Shown here: positions 34,561 through 47,803 of the stretch, one piece after another
Position numbering within the stretch: the stretch's first letter is position 1
How the letters are laid out: every line of letters starts with the position of its first letter
Source: Isoetes taiwanensis
Lineage: Eukaryota > Streptophyta > Lycopodiopsida > Isoetales > Isoetaceae
Assembly: GCA_021234155.1 (NCBI GenBank)
Contig: JAJEKV010000054.1
Span: 5,813,962 to 5,877,961, forward strand
Reading direction: 5' to 3'
DNA: 64,000 nucleotides
The notes under the pieces: model-generated
Told to the model about the DNA's origin: nothing
Database searches by the model: none
Seen by the model: only the letters and a program-made list of their open reading frames with translations
Made by a program: the position numbers and the translations under genes

Positions 34561-37557
34561 TTTATTAACTGTGGTTGATACATAGTAACTGTTTTTCATT
34601 TTTCCACCAGCATCCCCAAGGATATGAGAACCTTATTCCTTACATCCTGAGGTATTGTAACTCATTTGTTTTACTTGGAATAGTTTTGGAGTCCACAAGT
34701 ACAATACGGTTTCAATAGATAGCCAAAGATCAGGATCACTAGGATTTCTCCTCCACCTCTTTGTCCAACAATCTGAATATCTTTCTTTATTGGTGACATT
34801 ACTCAACTGATGTACTGGACACCACCATTCCACGCGCACCTTATTGAAGTTAACATCACCTTCTTCTTTGCAAATATCGAGATAGTGTATCCCAACCACC
34901 TTTGGATAGGTCTCTAGATCTGCTGGTTTTACTACTACAAATTGGTGGCACTCCACGTCGTTAGAAGGTTCATAACAATCCATGCCTAGATATTTTGGCC
35001 TATCCTTCTTAGGACCAACATAGTGTTTATCCGATTGAGGAGGAGCATATGCCTTCACAATGCTACTAATGGTACCATCATCTTAAATTCAACACCCGAC
35101 TAATGTTTTCCACTTACTTTTAGGGAACCACCCTTCTTTCAGCTCTTCTGAGGATGTGTCTACCTCATCCAACAAGTTGATCACCTTCTTCCAATAATCT
35201 ATCAATGCACGATTAGTCTCATCCGAATTAGTTTGCCAATGCTTGATGTAGTCATTGATGCCATCCTTATTCAATCCCAATTGCTTGACTTCTTGATTGG
35301 TTTTAGAGCTTTTGGTTGACGGGGAGATATCATAGGCTTGCCATTTGCATCCCTGGCCAATTTCTGCCCCAATCCACTTCTCCTCTGAAGGTCTCATTTT
35401 CCATTGCATGATTGGAATCCCTTCTCTCACCCAAAAAGTGAATTGAAGAAGTCTAGAACAACCTTCCATGTCGAGAGCATAACCATCCATAAAACTCTTC
35501 CAATCAGGCACTTCTTCTATGAGAGATCCTATAGGAGATGGATTTGTACATCCATGAAATATTTCCAATAGCCTGGAAAAGTTGGTAACTGTCTGTTGTC
35601 TCAATACATGACTATATTTTCCATCCTCATGAGTATGTCCGGGCATTAGGAACCCCAAATTGACTCTTTCAAAAAATACCCACGGTTTGTTAAGTAGGAT
35701 AGGAAAGAAAACATCCACTGTTCTTAATTATCTAGTTGCAAGAGGAGCTTTTTGGGCAGATCTCGAGGGTTTAGCACGAGATGTTGAAGCTCAACATGTT
35801 CATTAGGTCCATTCCTCCTAAATCTTGCCTTGCTAAACTTTTCAATACTATTAGGGGTTCCATCCAACAATGCACTATGTAGTGCACGGCTAGTTTGTAG
35901 GATCCTGTGAGGTGACCATTGTAACCCTTCTCATAGTTTCTTAAACACCTCATGATACTCCCAATGTGAAAATATGGACCATCACTCCACAACTCTAAAC
36001 TGAAATGGTCATAATAGGTCTGAGACTGCCCATGCAATATTGCCCCAGTCATTGAAATCGCAAGGGTATGATCTTCCACATGACTTAGGAATGTACTTGA
36101 ATTGTGGAAGACAAGTCTTTGTTGGTCCATTTTATCATGTATAATACATAGATAGTTATTAGGTTCCATTGCGGATAAGGTCCTCCACATCCAATAAGTT
36201 GATCTACATGATAGTTGATCTCGTCATATGGTCCTTCATATGTTCCCTTATTGGTTGCCTGCAGTCTTATCTAGTGTCTCCTTGACTTAGCACATAAATT
36301 GCACTTGGCAAAGTTGTTTGAAGTTGCTATGGTCACATGCTTGAAATGCTTATTCCATAGCCTACTAAAAGCGGGCTGGGATATAGAGGCCACTCCAAGT
36401 TCGAAGCAATGCATTTATTTCCTCTAATATGCTCTTACTGCGTACAATGGGATGGCAATCTCTTTTCAACAATAACTCTACCTGTTCATCCTTCTTACTC
36501 TTATGTAGCATGTTTTCTGCATTGAAATCCACATATCTTTCAAATATTTCCTTTGCAGCTATAGTTCTTGAGGTAGGCCTTACCGGGCCGGTGTTCCATG
36601 CAATGCAATTTTACTACCATTTTCATGTCTCTTTTTGCGGTTATTGCCAAGAAGAGGTTGGAATTCCATGTATAGCCATCCATGCTTTTGAACATATCCA
36701 CTTTCCATTCAATGGGAATCTTTTCTTCTTTGATCTTTCATCCTTTTCATTAAAAACTAGTACAAAAGTTCAAAAAATTGCATAGCCAAATATGGTGTAC
36801 ATGAAATTCCTCCTGCTATCACACTTAAAACGATATGTAGCTCTTGCTCCCACCAACTCCTCTATTGTGAACATTCTAACACAAAGAAGCCCAACAACAT
36901 TCACCTCCTCTAACCTTCATCATAGCTTAGCAGGGAGAACAATCATATCTTTTGGTGGGATAATGTTTGAAAGTTGGAAGTGGCCTCTTGCTACTTTGTG
37001 TGAACATTATTGACAATGGTTCTACATCTATAGGAAGCGTGTAGTTCCCCTCAGGTTGAATCTTGTCCCTAGGCCATGCAACAATAGTTGGAACCTCTAG
37101 TTGCTTCACACAAGCTAGGCATTCTTGTTTGCACGAACCCTTTTCCTTCCAATTGTCATATAATTTTGAGATTGCCACACCTAACCTGTCCTCCCCTAAT
37201 CTTTCATCATTCACTGCATTGATAGGATCTGCTAGAACAATAATCCCTTCTTCTACTGCCTCTCTGTTGCATGCATGCAGGATCTTGACCTTTTTGTTTT
37301 TCCAATCGACCAGGGGTATAAAGTACAATTTCCTTTCCTTTGGCATCATCCTTTTCATTTGGGGTCTTTTCCTTTTCTTTGCCATCATCAACATCATTTG
37401 GAGTCTTTTCCTTTCCTTTGCCATCATCAACATCATTTGAGGTATTTTCCTTTCCTTGGACATCATGTTCATTAGTTGGGGATTTCTCCTTGCCTTGATC
37501 AGCATCATTGGGGCTTTTTTTTTTTAGCATTTTGCATGCCATTGACCTAGAATGCAT
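34561..37557 (-). CDS. DUF7869-type transposase-like gene, 35-kb copy 2 (full span)
   Basis: N-terminus from 37,557 (Lys/Glu-rich KEKTPN repeats, DUF8039-like segment ending VPTIVAWPRD), centre 36,900-36,430 in several frames, HDKMDQQ at about 36,130-36,110, QLDN then GFLMPGHTHED in the 209-codon ORF 35,718-35,089, and the C-terminal ORF 35,058-34,633 with KVRVEWWCPVHQLSN. A poly(A) signal AATAAA (minus strand, about 34,566-34,561) lies 70 nt past the stop. Frame breaks fall partly at CHG sites; the break after QLDN is shared with copy 1. Possible DDE-like transposase (family knowledge plus inference). Confidence 0.65.
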
Positions 37558-37669
37558 AAAAACATATAGTAAGTTAGCATATCCAAATAACCTCTAACAT
37601 GTTCATAAATGAAAGCCTCATATGTCTTATTCTATTTGATCATTCTATTTATCCTCTACTTATAACCTT

Positions 37670-37985
37670 CAAACTTGTATCCTATAATAACCTTAGAAAC
37701 AACTTTTAAAGGTTATTATAGGTTTTGATTTTAAGGTTAAGAAGTTTATTATAGGTTAGAAAATTTAAGGTTGGTAAGTTATTGTAGGTTAAAAGTTTTA
37801 AGGTTAGAAGTCTAATTCATGAACTTTTAAACTTATAACTTAACTATTAACTTAAAACTATTTTATAAACTTATAACTCATAACTTTTAAACTTTTAAAC
37901 TTAATAACCCTTAAAACAATTGTCCTTAAAACAATTAACCATTAAAACAATTGTCCTTAAAACAATTAACCCTTGTAATAAATTT
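37670..37985. repeat. AT-rich mixed repeats upstream of the DUF7869 gene, copy 2
   Basis: Almost identical to 2,640-2,990. An imperfect palindrome follows (AAATTTTCGCGG ... CGCGGTACGAAATTTT at 37,980-38,017). Confidence 0.5.
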
Positions 37986-38039
37986 TCGCGGAAGTTATAA
38001 TGGCGCGGTACGAAATTTTAAAAGCAGTTATTATTTCAA

Positions 38040-38628
38040 GTTAGCATTCCTTTTCAAACTTTTCTCTCACACTTTCGAACATTAGGCTTACGCTTCCAAT
38101 TTGACATTCAGTGGCTTCTTCTTCCAATTTCGGCTTGATCTTTTCGGCTTTCTCGGCTTTCGGCTTCTATCGCTCGGCATCATCAATCTACCTTCAATCT
38201 ATCTTTCGGCTTTCGGGCTTCTATCGCTTCTTTCGGCATCAATCTATCTGTTTGCATGACCTAAGGAATCGTCAATCTATCTTTCTCGGCTTCAATCGCT
38301 TCCGAGCTTTTATCGTTTTCGAGCTTTCGAGCTTTTATCTGTTTTTAAAGCGGCTTCGAGCTTTTTTATACATTTTTATCTGTTTTACGCTTTTGGGTTT
38401 TAAATTTTCGAAGGTTTCTACAAAGCATTGACTAAATGTTTTAGCTCTCTACAATCTCTGGTTTTTTGCTTGACTTGGAATAACAAAGTTTTTACGGTTT
38501 TTGGTTTTGTGTTAAAGGTTCTCGGTTCTCGGCTCAAAGCATCTGCTATTCTCGGCTCGACTTTTGTTTTCGAATTTGGTTTCGGCTCAAAGGCAAAGGC
38601 TCAAATCTCGGGTACAGAACACAAATAG
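38040..38628 (+). other. CT-rich leader region and donor, unit A copy 2
   Basis: Same as 3,060-3,633 but with many CTG sites collapsed (CTATCGCTCGG for CTATCTGCTTCTCGG). Ends at the same donor, ACACAAATAG|GTTAGT. Confidence 0.4.
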
Positions 38629-38754
38629 GTTAGTATTTCCCGTTCTTTACAGGGTTAATCAAGGGGAGTGCTTTCTGTCTTAGACTTTTACATGCATCAG
38701 TCCTAAACTGCCCAGCACCTTCATATACAGATCTATTGCTTATAAACATGTTCT

Positions 38755-38955
38755 ATTGTTTATATGATCTTGCTCTATGATCTTCCTCTATGATCTTGCC
38801 TATATGATCTTGCTCTATGATCTATCTGCTCTATGATCTTGCTCTATGATCTATTGTTTATATGATCTTGCTCTATGATCTTCCTCTATGATCTTGCCTA
38901 TATGATCTTGCTCTATGATCTATCTGCTCTATGATCTTGCTTATATGATTTTGCT
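38755..38955 (+). repeat. ATGATCTTGCTCT minisatellite, unit A copy 2
   Basis: Same as 3,745-3,960, same copy number by eye. Confidence 0.75.
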
Positions 38956-39321
38956 GTATCTGCTCTTATTCTATTTCACTATCTCTTTTTCTATCTGCTC
39001 TAAATAATTAACTAAAACAATGAACTAAATAATGAACTAAACAAGGAGTATTATTATTATATATCTGCTCTATCTGCCTTCATTCTATTCTATTCTATTC
39101 TACTGCCTTCATATTTCGGCTTCATATTTTGAATTACGCATTGCAATATGTAGCATAATATGAGGGGTTACTTTTAGATTTTTATACAGCTTTTTCATAT
39201 GGTTTTCTATGATTTCGTTGTTGTATTCGTTGAGGTGTACTAAATAGTATTTCTAGAGTGCACCCTTTATGGGCCGTTGATTTTCGTTGGTTGGAAAAAT
39301 CCGAGGGTTGTTGTCTTTCTC

Positions 39322-39474
39322 TGCATGTGTTTGTGCATGAACACTGTGCAAGTGTGTGCATGTGCATGTGCACATGCATGTGCATGTGTGTGCATGTGCA
39401 TGTTCATATGCATGTGCATGTGTATTGTGCATGTGCAAGTGCAAGTGCATGTGCATGCGTGTGTGCATGTGTAC
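39322..39474. repeat. TGCATG microsatellite, copy 2
   Basis: Identical by eye to 4,330-4,480. It contains no CHG sites apart from rare GTGCAAG, and shows no copy differences, which supports the view that the differences elsewhere are site-specific errors. Confidence 0.9.
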
Positions 39475-40233
39475 TTGCCCTCTTGGATTCTTATTGCGGT
39501 GGATTTTACTACCATGAGATCGATTTTTTGCTCACACTTACAAAGGTATTTGTTTTTAATGTTTCTTGAGTTAGCATAATGTTTTTTTTTTTTACAAGGT
39601 ATTGGTTTTCACGATTCTACAATGTAGTGCTGCAAACCCCCTTTTGTTTCCTTCCTATGATTTCTTTTAGATTCAAGTTTAGGCCCTCTGTTTGCTTTCA
39701 ACTCTTGGATATTTACGGCTTGGGATTGTTCATAGCAAGCCGACCTTTAGCTTCAATCAACAAAGCGGTTCTTATGCACACAATGGCGGATTATTCCGCG
39801 CCCTTTTTCCATGTCCACCTTGAGATCAGTCAAATAGTGGCCACAAGAATACATTTATATTGTAGGTTTGGAACTTTAATCGAACCGTAAGGTGAATCAT
39901 GCATTACCTTTAAGCTAGAGATGGAGCATCCAAAATCATATGGATTGATAAACAATGGTGTCATTGTGAAAGAGAAATAGTTGTAGCGGAAGTAACAATA
40001 TGTAGCATAATAACGAGAGGGTTTTCTTTATGTTGTAAACTTTATGACTTTTCGGAATAATGGGATCAATCTGCTCTATCTTTATGGTAACTTTTACTTA
40101 TGTTCTATTTGTTTTATTGTGATCAAATTCAAAAGCTACGGTGATGAAAGCCTCAAATGAATTCTAGTTTTTTTTGTTTGAATTCTAAAATTTTTTTTGT
40201 CACACCGGGGGCGTCCCTAAGGCCAAGAAAAAA

Positions 40234-40815
40234 CAACACAAACCATTAACATCCAACATATAAAATTAAATCCCCAACACATAACAACCATTGACATTAA
40301 CAACTAACACATAACTACCATTGACATTAATTAACATAACCATTGGGTCCAACACATTTAAATTAAAATCCCCTTAAACCCCCTTTGGTTTGGGTGCATA
40401 TTCACCGGGGGTGGCGTAGGGGCGTGAGAGCCCTCATAATTGTATTTTGCACGCGTCTGAAATCAACACCATATAGTATTAAAGCTTGAAATCTTATAGT
40501 ATTTTGCGAATCTTATTATCTGATATAGCAAATTTTGTACTTGCATACCCCACAAGCGAGGAACTTTACGTGCGGTATAGATTAAGGAATAAGGGGTGAA
40601 TATGCCTATCCAAGCGGCTCTCGTTGCGGAGTCACCCGGTGTGAATATGCACCCAAACCAAAGGGGTTTTAAGGGGATTTTAATTTAAATGTGTTGGACC
40701 CAATGGTTATGTTAATTAATGTCAATGGTAGTTATGTGTTAGTTGTTAATAATCAATGGTTGTTATGTGTTGGGGATTTAATTTTTATATGTTGGATGTT
40801 AATGGTTTGTGTTGC
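40234..40815. mobile_element. Long-TIR MITE, copy 2
   Basis: Same element as 5,249-5,837 with the same insertion point. The left arm begins CAACACAAACCATTAACATC, the right arm ends GTTAATGGTTTGTGTTG. Confidence 0.8.
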
Positions 40816-41084
40816 ATTATGCATTCTGGTAGAATAATATGTTAGAATGGCGATTTTGGGTTCCGATTTTCCACTAGGTTAATCGGCGCCCGGTAGCGTT
40901 TTTAGTTTGGCTTTTCTATTTCATACGGTTCTATACAAATCGCGCCAGGCGCGTGTGAAATAGATCTGTGAAAAAAACAAAGCAAATGCGCCTGGCCCGT
41001 TTTGAATTATGTATGTTCAGAATCGTTTTATGGGGAGAGTAATATATCATTTGCTAATTACTTAATTTCTCTCGTTCTAGTGCC

Positions 41085-41506
41085 ATGGATTTTCCTTATG
41101 CAAATACCTTTGGTTGCTCCTAATTCAAATACTTTGGCTGGTTCTAGTTCAAATACACTTCCACGGGCGACCATCAACATTTGGACCACGTACAAGATAT
41201 TACTTGATTGTCTTTGTTCAAAGCGTTCAAAGAGAGTTGGAGAATCCATTACATGATGCGTATCGGGGCCATGGGAACACTTCCATCGCATCTACGGACA
41301 TATCGCGGCTCCTCATGCTCTTAGTAAGGCTCATGCCAACAAATAGTCACGAGGATTTGATTTATAGTATCAGGATCGATACAACCTTCTAGTTTGGAGA
41401 CTCGACATTCGCGAGGGAAGATGAGGATCTGTCATATCGGAAAGTGGTTCAGGTGGGACTTTTGGTGGTATTGGGGTGATGAAGTGGGCCTATGTGACAT
41501 ATTGTA
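41085..41506 (+). CDS. Small Trp-rich protein gene of unit A, copy 2
   Basis: Same ATG context (GTGCCATGG) and same end as 6,110-6,530. RELENPLHDAYRG and LLMLLVRLMPTN readable in one frame. Several CAG/CTG/CCG sites are disturbed (for example GATCTGTCATATCGGAAAGTGG), so the frame is more broken than in copy 1. Confidence 0.4.
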
Positions 41507-41732
41507 GAGATAGAAAGAATTGGCGCTGGCGCATTTTTTTGAAGAAGAAATGTACATATACTTTTTGGAATATGAATACAAACTTGCTTTGGCGCAATTT
41601 GCACTATACTTTTATGTCATTAGTTTATTATGTTTTTTTATATGCAATGTCGAAAACATTGAATCCTTTGATGCCCTCCGGCCCGATTATGACCAACCCC
41701 AAGAAACTACATATTTTCATTAATGTGTAGTT

Positions 41733-42183
41733 TCATGGGGTTGATATATTTGAGCTAAAGAACATCAAAGAATCCAAAATTCACAACATCACTTGAGATG
41801 TTATGATATATTCATTTTTTTTAATATCCAAATATACATACCTTTTTTGGGGCGTTCTTTTGGCCATGCTACAAATGTGCCCACGCTTTCACCAAGCGTA
41901 TCATGGCAGGGATGTCTTCTTGGAAGAGCCTCATCTTCATAATTGCGGTTTATAATGGAAATCTTCTGGCTTGTTTCCAAGAGGAACACCATGACACATA
42001 GAACTTGGATTAGGATCTTGATTTTACACAATCCTACTCGGCGCTTCAAGTTTCTTTGTTAAAAGATAGCATTCTTCTCCCAAACGATAAAGAACGAGAA
42101 TGCATTGGAAAAATAGAGGGCGAAAAATAGAGAACAAGAGAATGCATTGAATGGAATCACACTCACCATAGTTCGGCAGACAT
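41733..42183 (-). CDS. DUF8039-like mini-gene, unit A copy 2
   Basis: ATG at 42,183, exon 2 core (LCKI, VFLLET, HDTLGESVGTFVAWPKERPK) between about 42,080 and 41,843, exon 3 stop at 41,733-41,735. The acceptor of exon 2 reads ATCGTTTGGGAG; TCAG|TTTGGGAG is expected from unit B and would give the same CxGEECYLL start. Noisy sequence. Confidence 0.4.
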
Positions 42184-42561
42184 CGAATGGGATTGAAGGC
42201 GGCTCGATCGAATGGGATTGAAGGCCTTCTAGGCGGATCTTAGGGCTCGATAGTCGATTGTTCTTGGGCTCGATAGTAGGAATGATCTTGGGCGCTCGAT
42301 AGTAGGTGGCGATTAGGTGGTAGTAGATTGCCACATATCGTTTCTTGAAATTAATAATTAATTGTTATCTTGAAATTGCACTAAAAAAAAAACACAATTT
42401 AAATTTGCAAATGGCCGACGAGGCGGTTAATTAAGGCGGTATAAATTAAAAAAGGGCGAATTTGACTTTACGATTTTGTAAATCGGCGGCCCTAGATTAT
42501 GAGCGCATACATATAAGTTTAAACCAAAACCCGATCTCATAGTATCCGCACTTGCGGTTCT

Positions 42562-45500
42562 ATGGCGTCTAGAGGATCTGGCGGCCGCGGCCGAGGCCTT
42601 GAGTAGAGGTGGGCGATAGCCCAAAGCACAAATCCAAGCACGGAGGCTGGCTTGAACAAGCGAAAGCACAAATCCAACAAGCGCCTCGGGTAATTGATCT
42701 TTTTTTGTTACGTAATTGATTTATGTGCCCTTTTTTTGTTAGGTTTTAGGGTGTTTTTACGTAATAATAGAGTAATTTCTCGATAAGAAGCATGTGTCCT
42801 CTAATATTAGAGTTCATATGTCCCAAAATGTATGCAAATAAATGCTTAATGTGTGGCTAAACAGCGATTATTGATAGGTACTTGTGTTTTTATAGTTAGT
42901 TACGTCCTCGATGAAGATTCAACTCTTTAAGTTGTGGTGTTTATAGTTATTTGTGTCAAAGCCTTGAGTTGAATAAGGCATTACATTAGTTTCTATATTT
43001 TGAGATGAAGATTCGACAATTTAAGTTGTACTTTTTATAGTTAGTTATGTCACGAACATTTTAAGTAAATGAACACTGCTCTGTATTCTTTTCAAATCGC
43101 GCCAAAAGCGTTTTTTAGCTCAATTAAGTAAATGAACTTGCTCTTTATTCTTTTCAAGTCGGCGCCAAAGCGTTTTGTTGCATATGTTTAGACTTAGCAT
43201 ATATTTTAGCATTAAAAGATTAACCCATGTCTTTGTAATTTCACGGGATCACAAAAGACAAGCAAAGAGGGAGGAACAAGCAAAGGCGAGACCTCTGACC
43301 CGAGAAAAATCAAAGGACGGAGATGAAGATATTTATTATTCTGAGACTGCGGCATGTATTGGCGTTAGAAGATACATCGGAATAATAAAGGCTCGGGTGG
43401 AACCTCCATGTCGAAGAAGATCTTATAGAGAATTGAGAATGGTATGTGGAGATATTCAAAGCGGTGGGAAGGCAGACCTCATATTCATGTCAAGGGTAAG
43501 AGAGGCCCGATCAAATGAAGAAGCGGGGAATTCTTATTACATGCGGCACGGGACGATTCTTTACGTTATGTGCTAGTTGAAGTGGGCCAAAACATAAGAA
43601 AAGCCTAAAGAAGATCAATCGATGCAGTGCTAGCTCTTTTAAAGAGACTACATTAAGATCATACGACATGGCCGATAACCTCTTCAAATTTGGCTGGACA
43701 GTTGGCGAGCCATTGACTCCTAAAAGAATATGCGAGGGGCTTTACGGTGTTCGACGAGCCATTACCGCGAGGCCCTCGAGGCGAGTGTCTACTTACAGGC
43801 AGTGAAGGATAAGGAAGAAGAAAGCTCTAAATGCAGGGAAACTACAGAAGCGACAGCATGCCTTACAAGTGACGATGACAAGGCCAGGCAGTTGGAGACG
43901 ATGAGCAAGCTCAAAAATATCGCGACAAGTATCCGCGGGCTGAGCTTCACCCATCAGTCCACGTGGATAGGCTTTTCAGTCCACTAAAGCCATTTATATC
44001 AGCGAAGGTATGACAAAACAGCATGATCGAAAATCGGGGGCAAGTGCCAATGCTGCAGATGTAGTAGTGCCGTCACGATTCGAGCGAGGAAGGTAATCAT
44101 GTGGAGCAAAAGCTGGAGGACTTCATCGAGAATCGACATACATTTTTTATGATAATAGATGGCCAGCATTCAATTGAGGCCCGAAGGTTACGATCGGGAA
44201 GGCCACGACATCTTTTGGGCATCGGTTGTTCTATAACCTTTATTCTATCGAAGCGCGGTTCTGGCGGCTCAACAACACCTAGAAAGCTAGCGAAATAAGT
44301 GCACTCCTGAATGACATGGGAAAAACATTCTTATACAAAAGGTAATTCTCTTCCCTTATGTTTCATTTTCGTATTTACCAAATCGGCGCCGGTAGCGATT
44401 TCATATTAAAAGCAAATTGCGCCCGGTAGGCCGATTTGCCCACTATAAAAACAAAAGGCTTCTGGAATGGTAGCCGTCTCTCCTCAAACAAGCAAATGCG
44501 CCTCGTAGCGATTTCATATCGAATGCTTCGCGCCCCGCGGGGTTGCACGCCCTCGGGGAGAAAAGGCTATCCGTCTAATGGCCAAGTCTCCTCAGGCTAG
44601 GCAATTCTCGCGTGACGCGATTTGCATTCTAATATGAAATCGCGTCGGTATGATTTACTGTTTGGCGAAACGGCTACCAATCCGAAGCGTTCTCTTTAGA
44701 GTAGGCAAATCGCGCCCGGTAGCGTTGATGAAAATATGAAATCGCGCCGGATTTTAAACTAGAAGGATTTATTTTATTCACGATTATGAAGCTAACAAGG
44801 TTACTCCTTGCGGTCCCTATATAGAGCAACTTTGGCATGCTTTAACGGAACCGTGGATTGAATATGGGAAGCCAATGCCAACAAAGGCAGGGGGCCAGTC
44901 AAAAGCGCCGAATTCAAGTTCTTTGGAGAGGACACTTAGTGGGGCGATAATACGAGGACAAAACCAAGAGCACCGGATCAAAGAAAAAAAGGAGATGAAA
45001 AGGGTGATGCTTCAGAGGAACCAAGCGTGCCCAAGGATGCACGCAAGATAGTATTTGCTTCAGATCGGTATGGGAGAAATGGAATGAATTGCGGGATGCC
45101 TACATCGAGAAGAAGTTGCCCGATTCACAAGGAAGATTTCCTCCTCTGTTGACACATCAATTTTTTGATATACATATAGCGAGAGATGAGGAAGGCCGGG
45201 GATTGGACGATCAAGAACTCATCTCGATTCACGGATAGGTTAATCGAAGGAAATCCTTTACAAGAAAACCTCAAACAACAAAGGCTATGGAATCCTTTGA
45301 AGATGCATGCGAGGAGCTGAAAAATATTAGAGTGCTCAAGAAGGCGGGTTGGTGAGGAATTACAAAGGCTTCAGGAGAATGGTGGTTGTCGGAGTTAGGA
45401 CTCATGCAAAAATATAACGTCTCCAACGGCGACACGAAGAAGTATGTCTTTTGGTCCAAGGACTTTGTCAAGCGGCCAGTTGAAGAAGCGTTGCAAAGAT

Positions 45501-47606
45501 CGATTGGGATTCACACTAAAGTTGCATCCGACTTGAAAGCGAAAAGTCGCGATGGTGAAGCGGACTTCGGAGGCGGAATCCACTTTTTTTTTTATCAAGT
45601 GTCCACTTTGGTTTCAAGTGTGCCTTTGCCGAAGTGGGTGCAGGTCCCCATGATATCACACTCTTAGGTCCTTGATAGCCGACACGGATGGTCGCTTGAT
45701 GACTATAATCGTTCTTCAACATATGCAATGGTTTCACCCACGGAGATGAACTACACAATTGTCACTATATGTCCCTCCAGACATGTCCTATGCATATGTC
45801 TAACGGCTGCAAATGACTTAGAATGCGTGAAAGTCATCCGACAGGCGATCCTCATAGATGAAACCAGGGACATTGACTTCAGCACAACAAGTAAAATTTC
45901 TCATGTGCTTATAATTATGATAGCCATGATGGACGATAAGGAATATGAAAGGCTCAAGGGAAAACCGGATGGAGACAAACTAGCATGGCGGTGCTATCGG
46001 TTAGATGAGCATAATGCGAAAGCGTCTTCTATCGGAGCAAGAACAACAAGGGGAAGGACAAGGTGGTGGAAGAGTTAGAGGAAGAAGAGGAAGAAGAGGA
46101 TGAAAATGAGGACGACCCAATTCTTGTGGGCCACATTAAGTATGAGCTCCTAACTTCACATAAGGGTAAGCTAAACAAGAACGGGTTCTCTATGGACCTT
46201 TCCCAGTATCTCATTGAAGCATTTTGTCCATTGGGAACAACTTCTTTGGGAACTTCCGTTGGAGGTTACATCGGTAGAGAAGCTTTGAAGTTAGCAAGGA
46301 AATGTCGGGCGTCGTCTCAGATGATCGAGCCAAAATTTCTTGGACCTCTTCTTTGAGAAAGTACTAGAGGAAGCATCTAGGGGACCAATCGGTGATTACA
46401 AAAACAAAGCTTCTAGCTCTAAGGCGAAATACTGCGCAGATTTGCTTAAGGAACGGGAGAATATGGAAAGCTATTCGTTGGCCACAACATCATGGATGAA
46501 ACCGAAGAGCAGCAAGATCACCAAGTACCTATCGACATCCCTGTGAACATCCTTGGCCCTGAAAATATAGAACAGGATGAAGATAACAAGGATGATGATA
46601 ATAACAATAATGATGATGAAGAAGACTCCAAATCTGAAAACACTAGCCGGGTTAAGCGTAAAAAGTAATGAACTATCAAGCATAGTTCACTGTCTGGAAT
46701 ATCCCGATGTGGTTGGTGCTTCTATCAGACCGGAGACAACTCAGAATAAGGATGCAACGGAAGAAGACAACACGGGGAATGAAGAAGAAAGGTATCGTAA
46801 CAATGTTCCTTTTTTTGATATCCATGCATTTTACAAACTACAAGCATGCGATTTAGTGTTTCCTAGAGATCATATTTTTAAATTATGTTGACATGCATCA
46901 TTCATGAAATCGCGCCTGGCGCGTTTTCGTTTTCCATTTCTTTTATCTCATACGTTGATGTTCTCCTTACAGAAACGATTTAGCTTCCCCAAAAGTACTG
47001 GTCTTTGATTTGAATGGTGCACTATGTAGAACGTTACCTAAAGCAACGTTCGAAAAGTCATGGTATGCGCAACAACCATTTGAAACACGTACCAAATATG
47101 TTTACCCGCGCCCTTATCTGAAGGAGATGTTGGACCAGGCCTTCAGTCTGTTTTGTTGTGCAATTTGGTCATCTATGGAGCATAGAAATATACAGGATGT
47201 TCTGAAAGTAGTGCCTGAGCTAAATAGAGAATGGGCGTCCATCTGGGATCAAAGCAAATGTGCTTCATTCACAAACCCTAAAGAACCGACAGGTAAAAAG
47301 ATATTTGTGAAATGCTTGCGCAACATGATGGATGCCCTAGGTGTTGAGGATAAGGAAGGCATGATCATTGTGGATGATGACGCTTTAAAATGTTGCTTCA
47401 ATCAGTCACAGTCATTGAATCCGCCGCCCTATCATCCTCAAGATTTTGACAAAGATGACTTCCTGCTTCGTTTTGTTAGTGTCTTGCATGAAATAGCTTC
47501 AGGAAAAACGGTCGAAGAGATACAAACACTATACCCGCAACTTGATCGGACAGGGGAAATTGACAGGGACCTTGAGAAAATCGTTCTAGAAAGAGAACTT
47601 TTTTGA
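42562..47606 (+). CDS. Large ParB-like / HAD-phosphatase gene of unit A, copy 2
   Basis: Exon 1 from 42,562 (MASRGSGGRGRG), exon 2 about 43,246-44,341, exon 3 44,814-46,791, exon 4 46,973-47,606. From about 45.7 kb the sequence becomes clean: exon 3 ends with an uninterrupted acidic Asp/Asn/Glu region, then a 181-bp intron. Here GAACAAAAGCTGGAG (44,105) keeps the frame into KLEDFIEN, which copy 1 breaks. Taken together, copies 1 and 2 leave no clear inactivating lesion common to both, so unit A may be functional (inference). Confidence 0.55.
46973..47606 (+). CDS. HAD (FCP1/SCP-like) phosphatase exon of unit A
   Basis: Last exon, acceptor CTCCTTACAG, about 210 codons. Motif I is VLVFDLNGALC: the first Asp (nucleophile) is present, but the second Asp of the DxD signature is Asn. 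Motif II is AIWSSM, motif III probably the Lys in KKIFVKCLRNMM, motif IV IIVDDDALKCCFNQSQSLNPP region with two Asp. This order and the NP-P spacing fit the NLI-interacting-factor/FCP1-like HAD family. Ends LDRTGEIDRDLEKIVLEREL. Plant relatives with DLNG are known; whether such proteins are active phosphatases is uncertain. Confidence 0.8.
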
Positions 47607-47803
47607 TATATATGTATACGGGAAATACACTTTCCAAAAAGCTTTGAATATGAAATATACTTTACATGAAAGGTTTTGAATATATATTGTGTTCTTATAT
47701 CAGCATTATTGGTTCTGTGTACGTATTTTTTTTTTATATTATGTGTATGAGTTGCTATACTTGCAATAATTTGTATGTATATACCGTCAATAATTTAGGT
47801 GTG

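Noticed and set aside
37275-37475. Plus-strand Phe/Leu/His-rich repeat ORFs
   Set aside because: Antisense shadow of the Lys/Glu-rich repeats of the DUF7869 gene.
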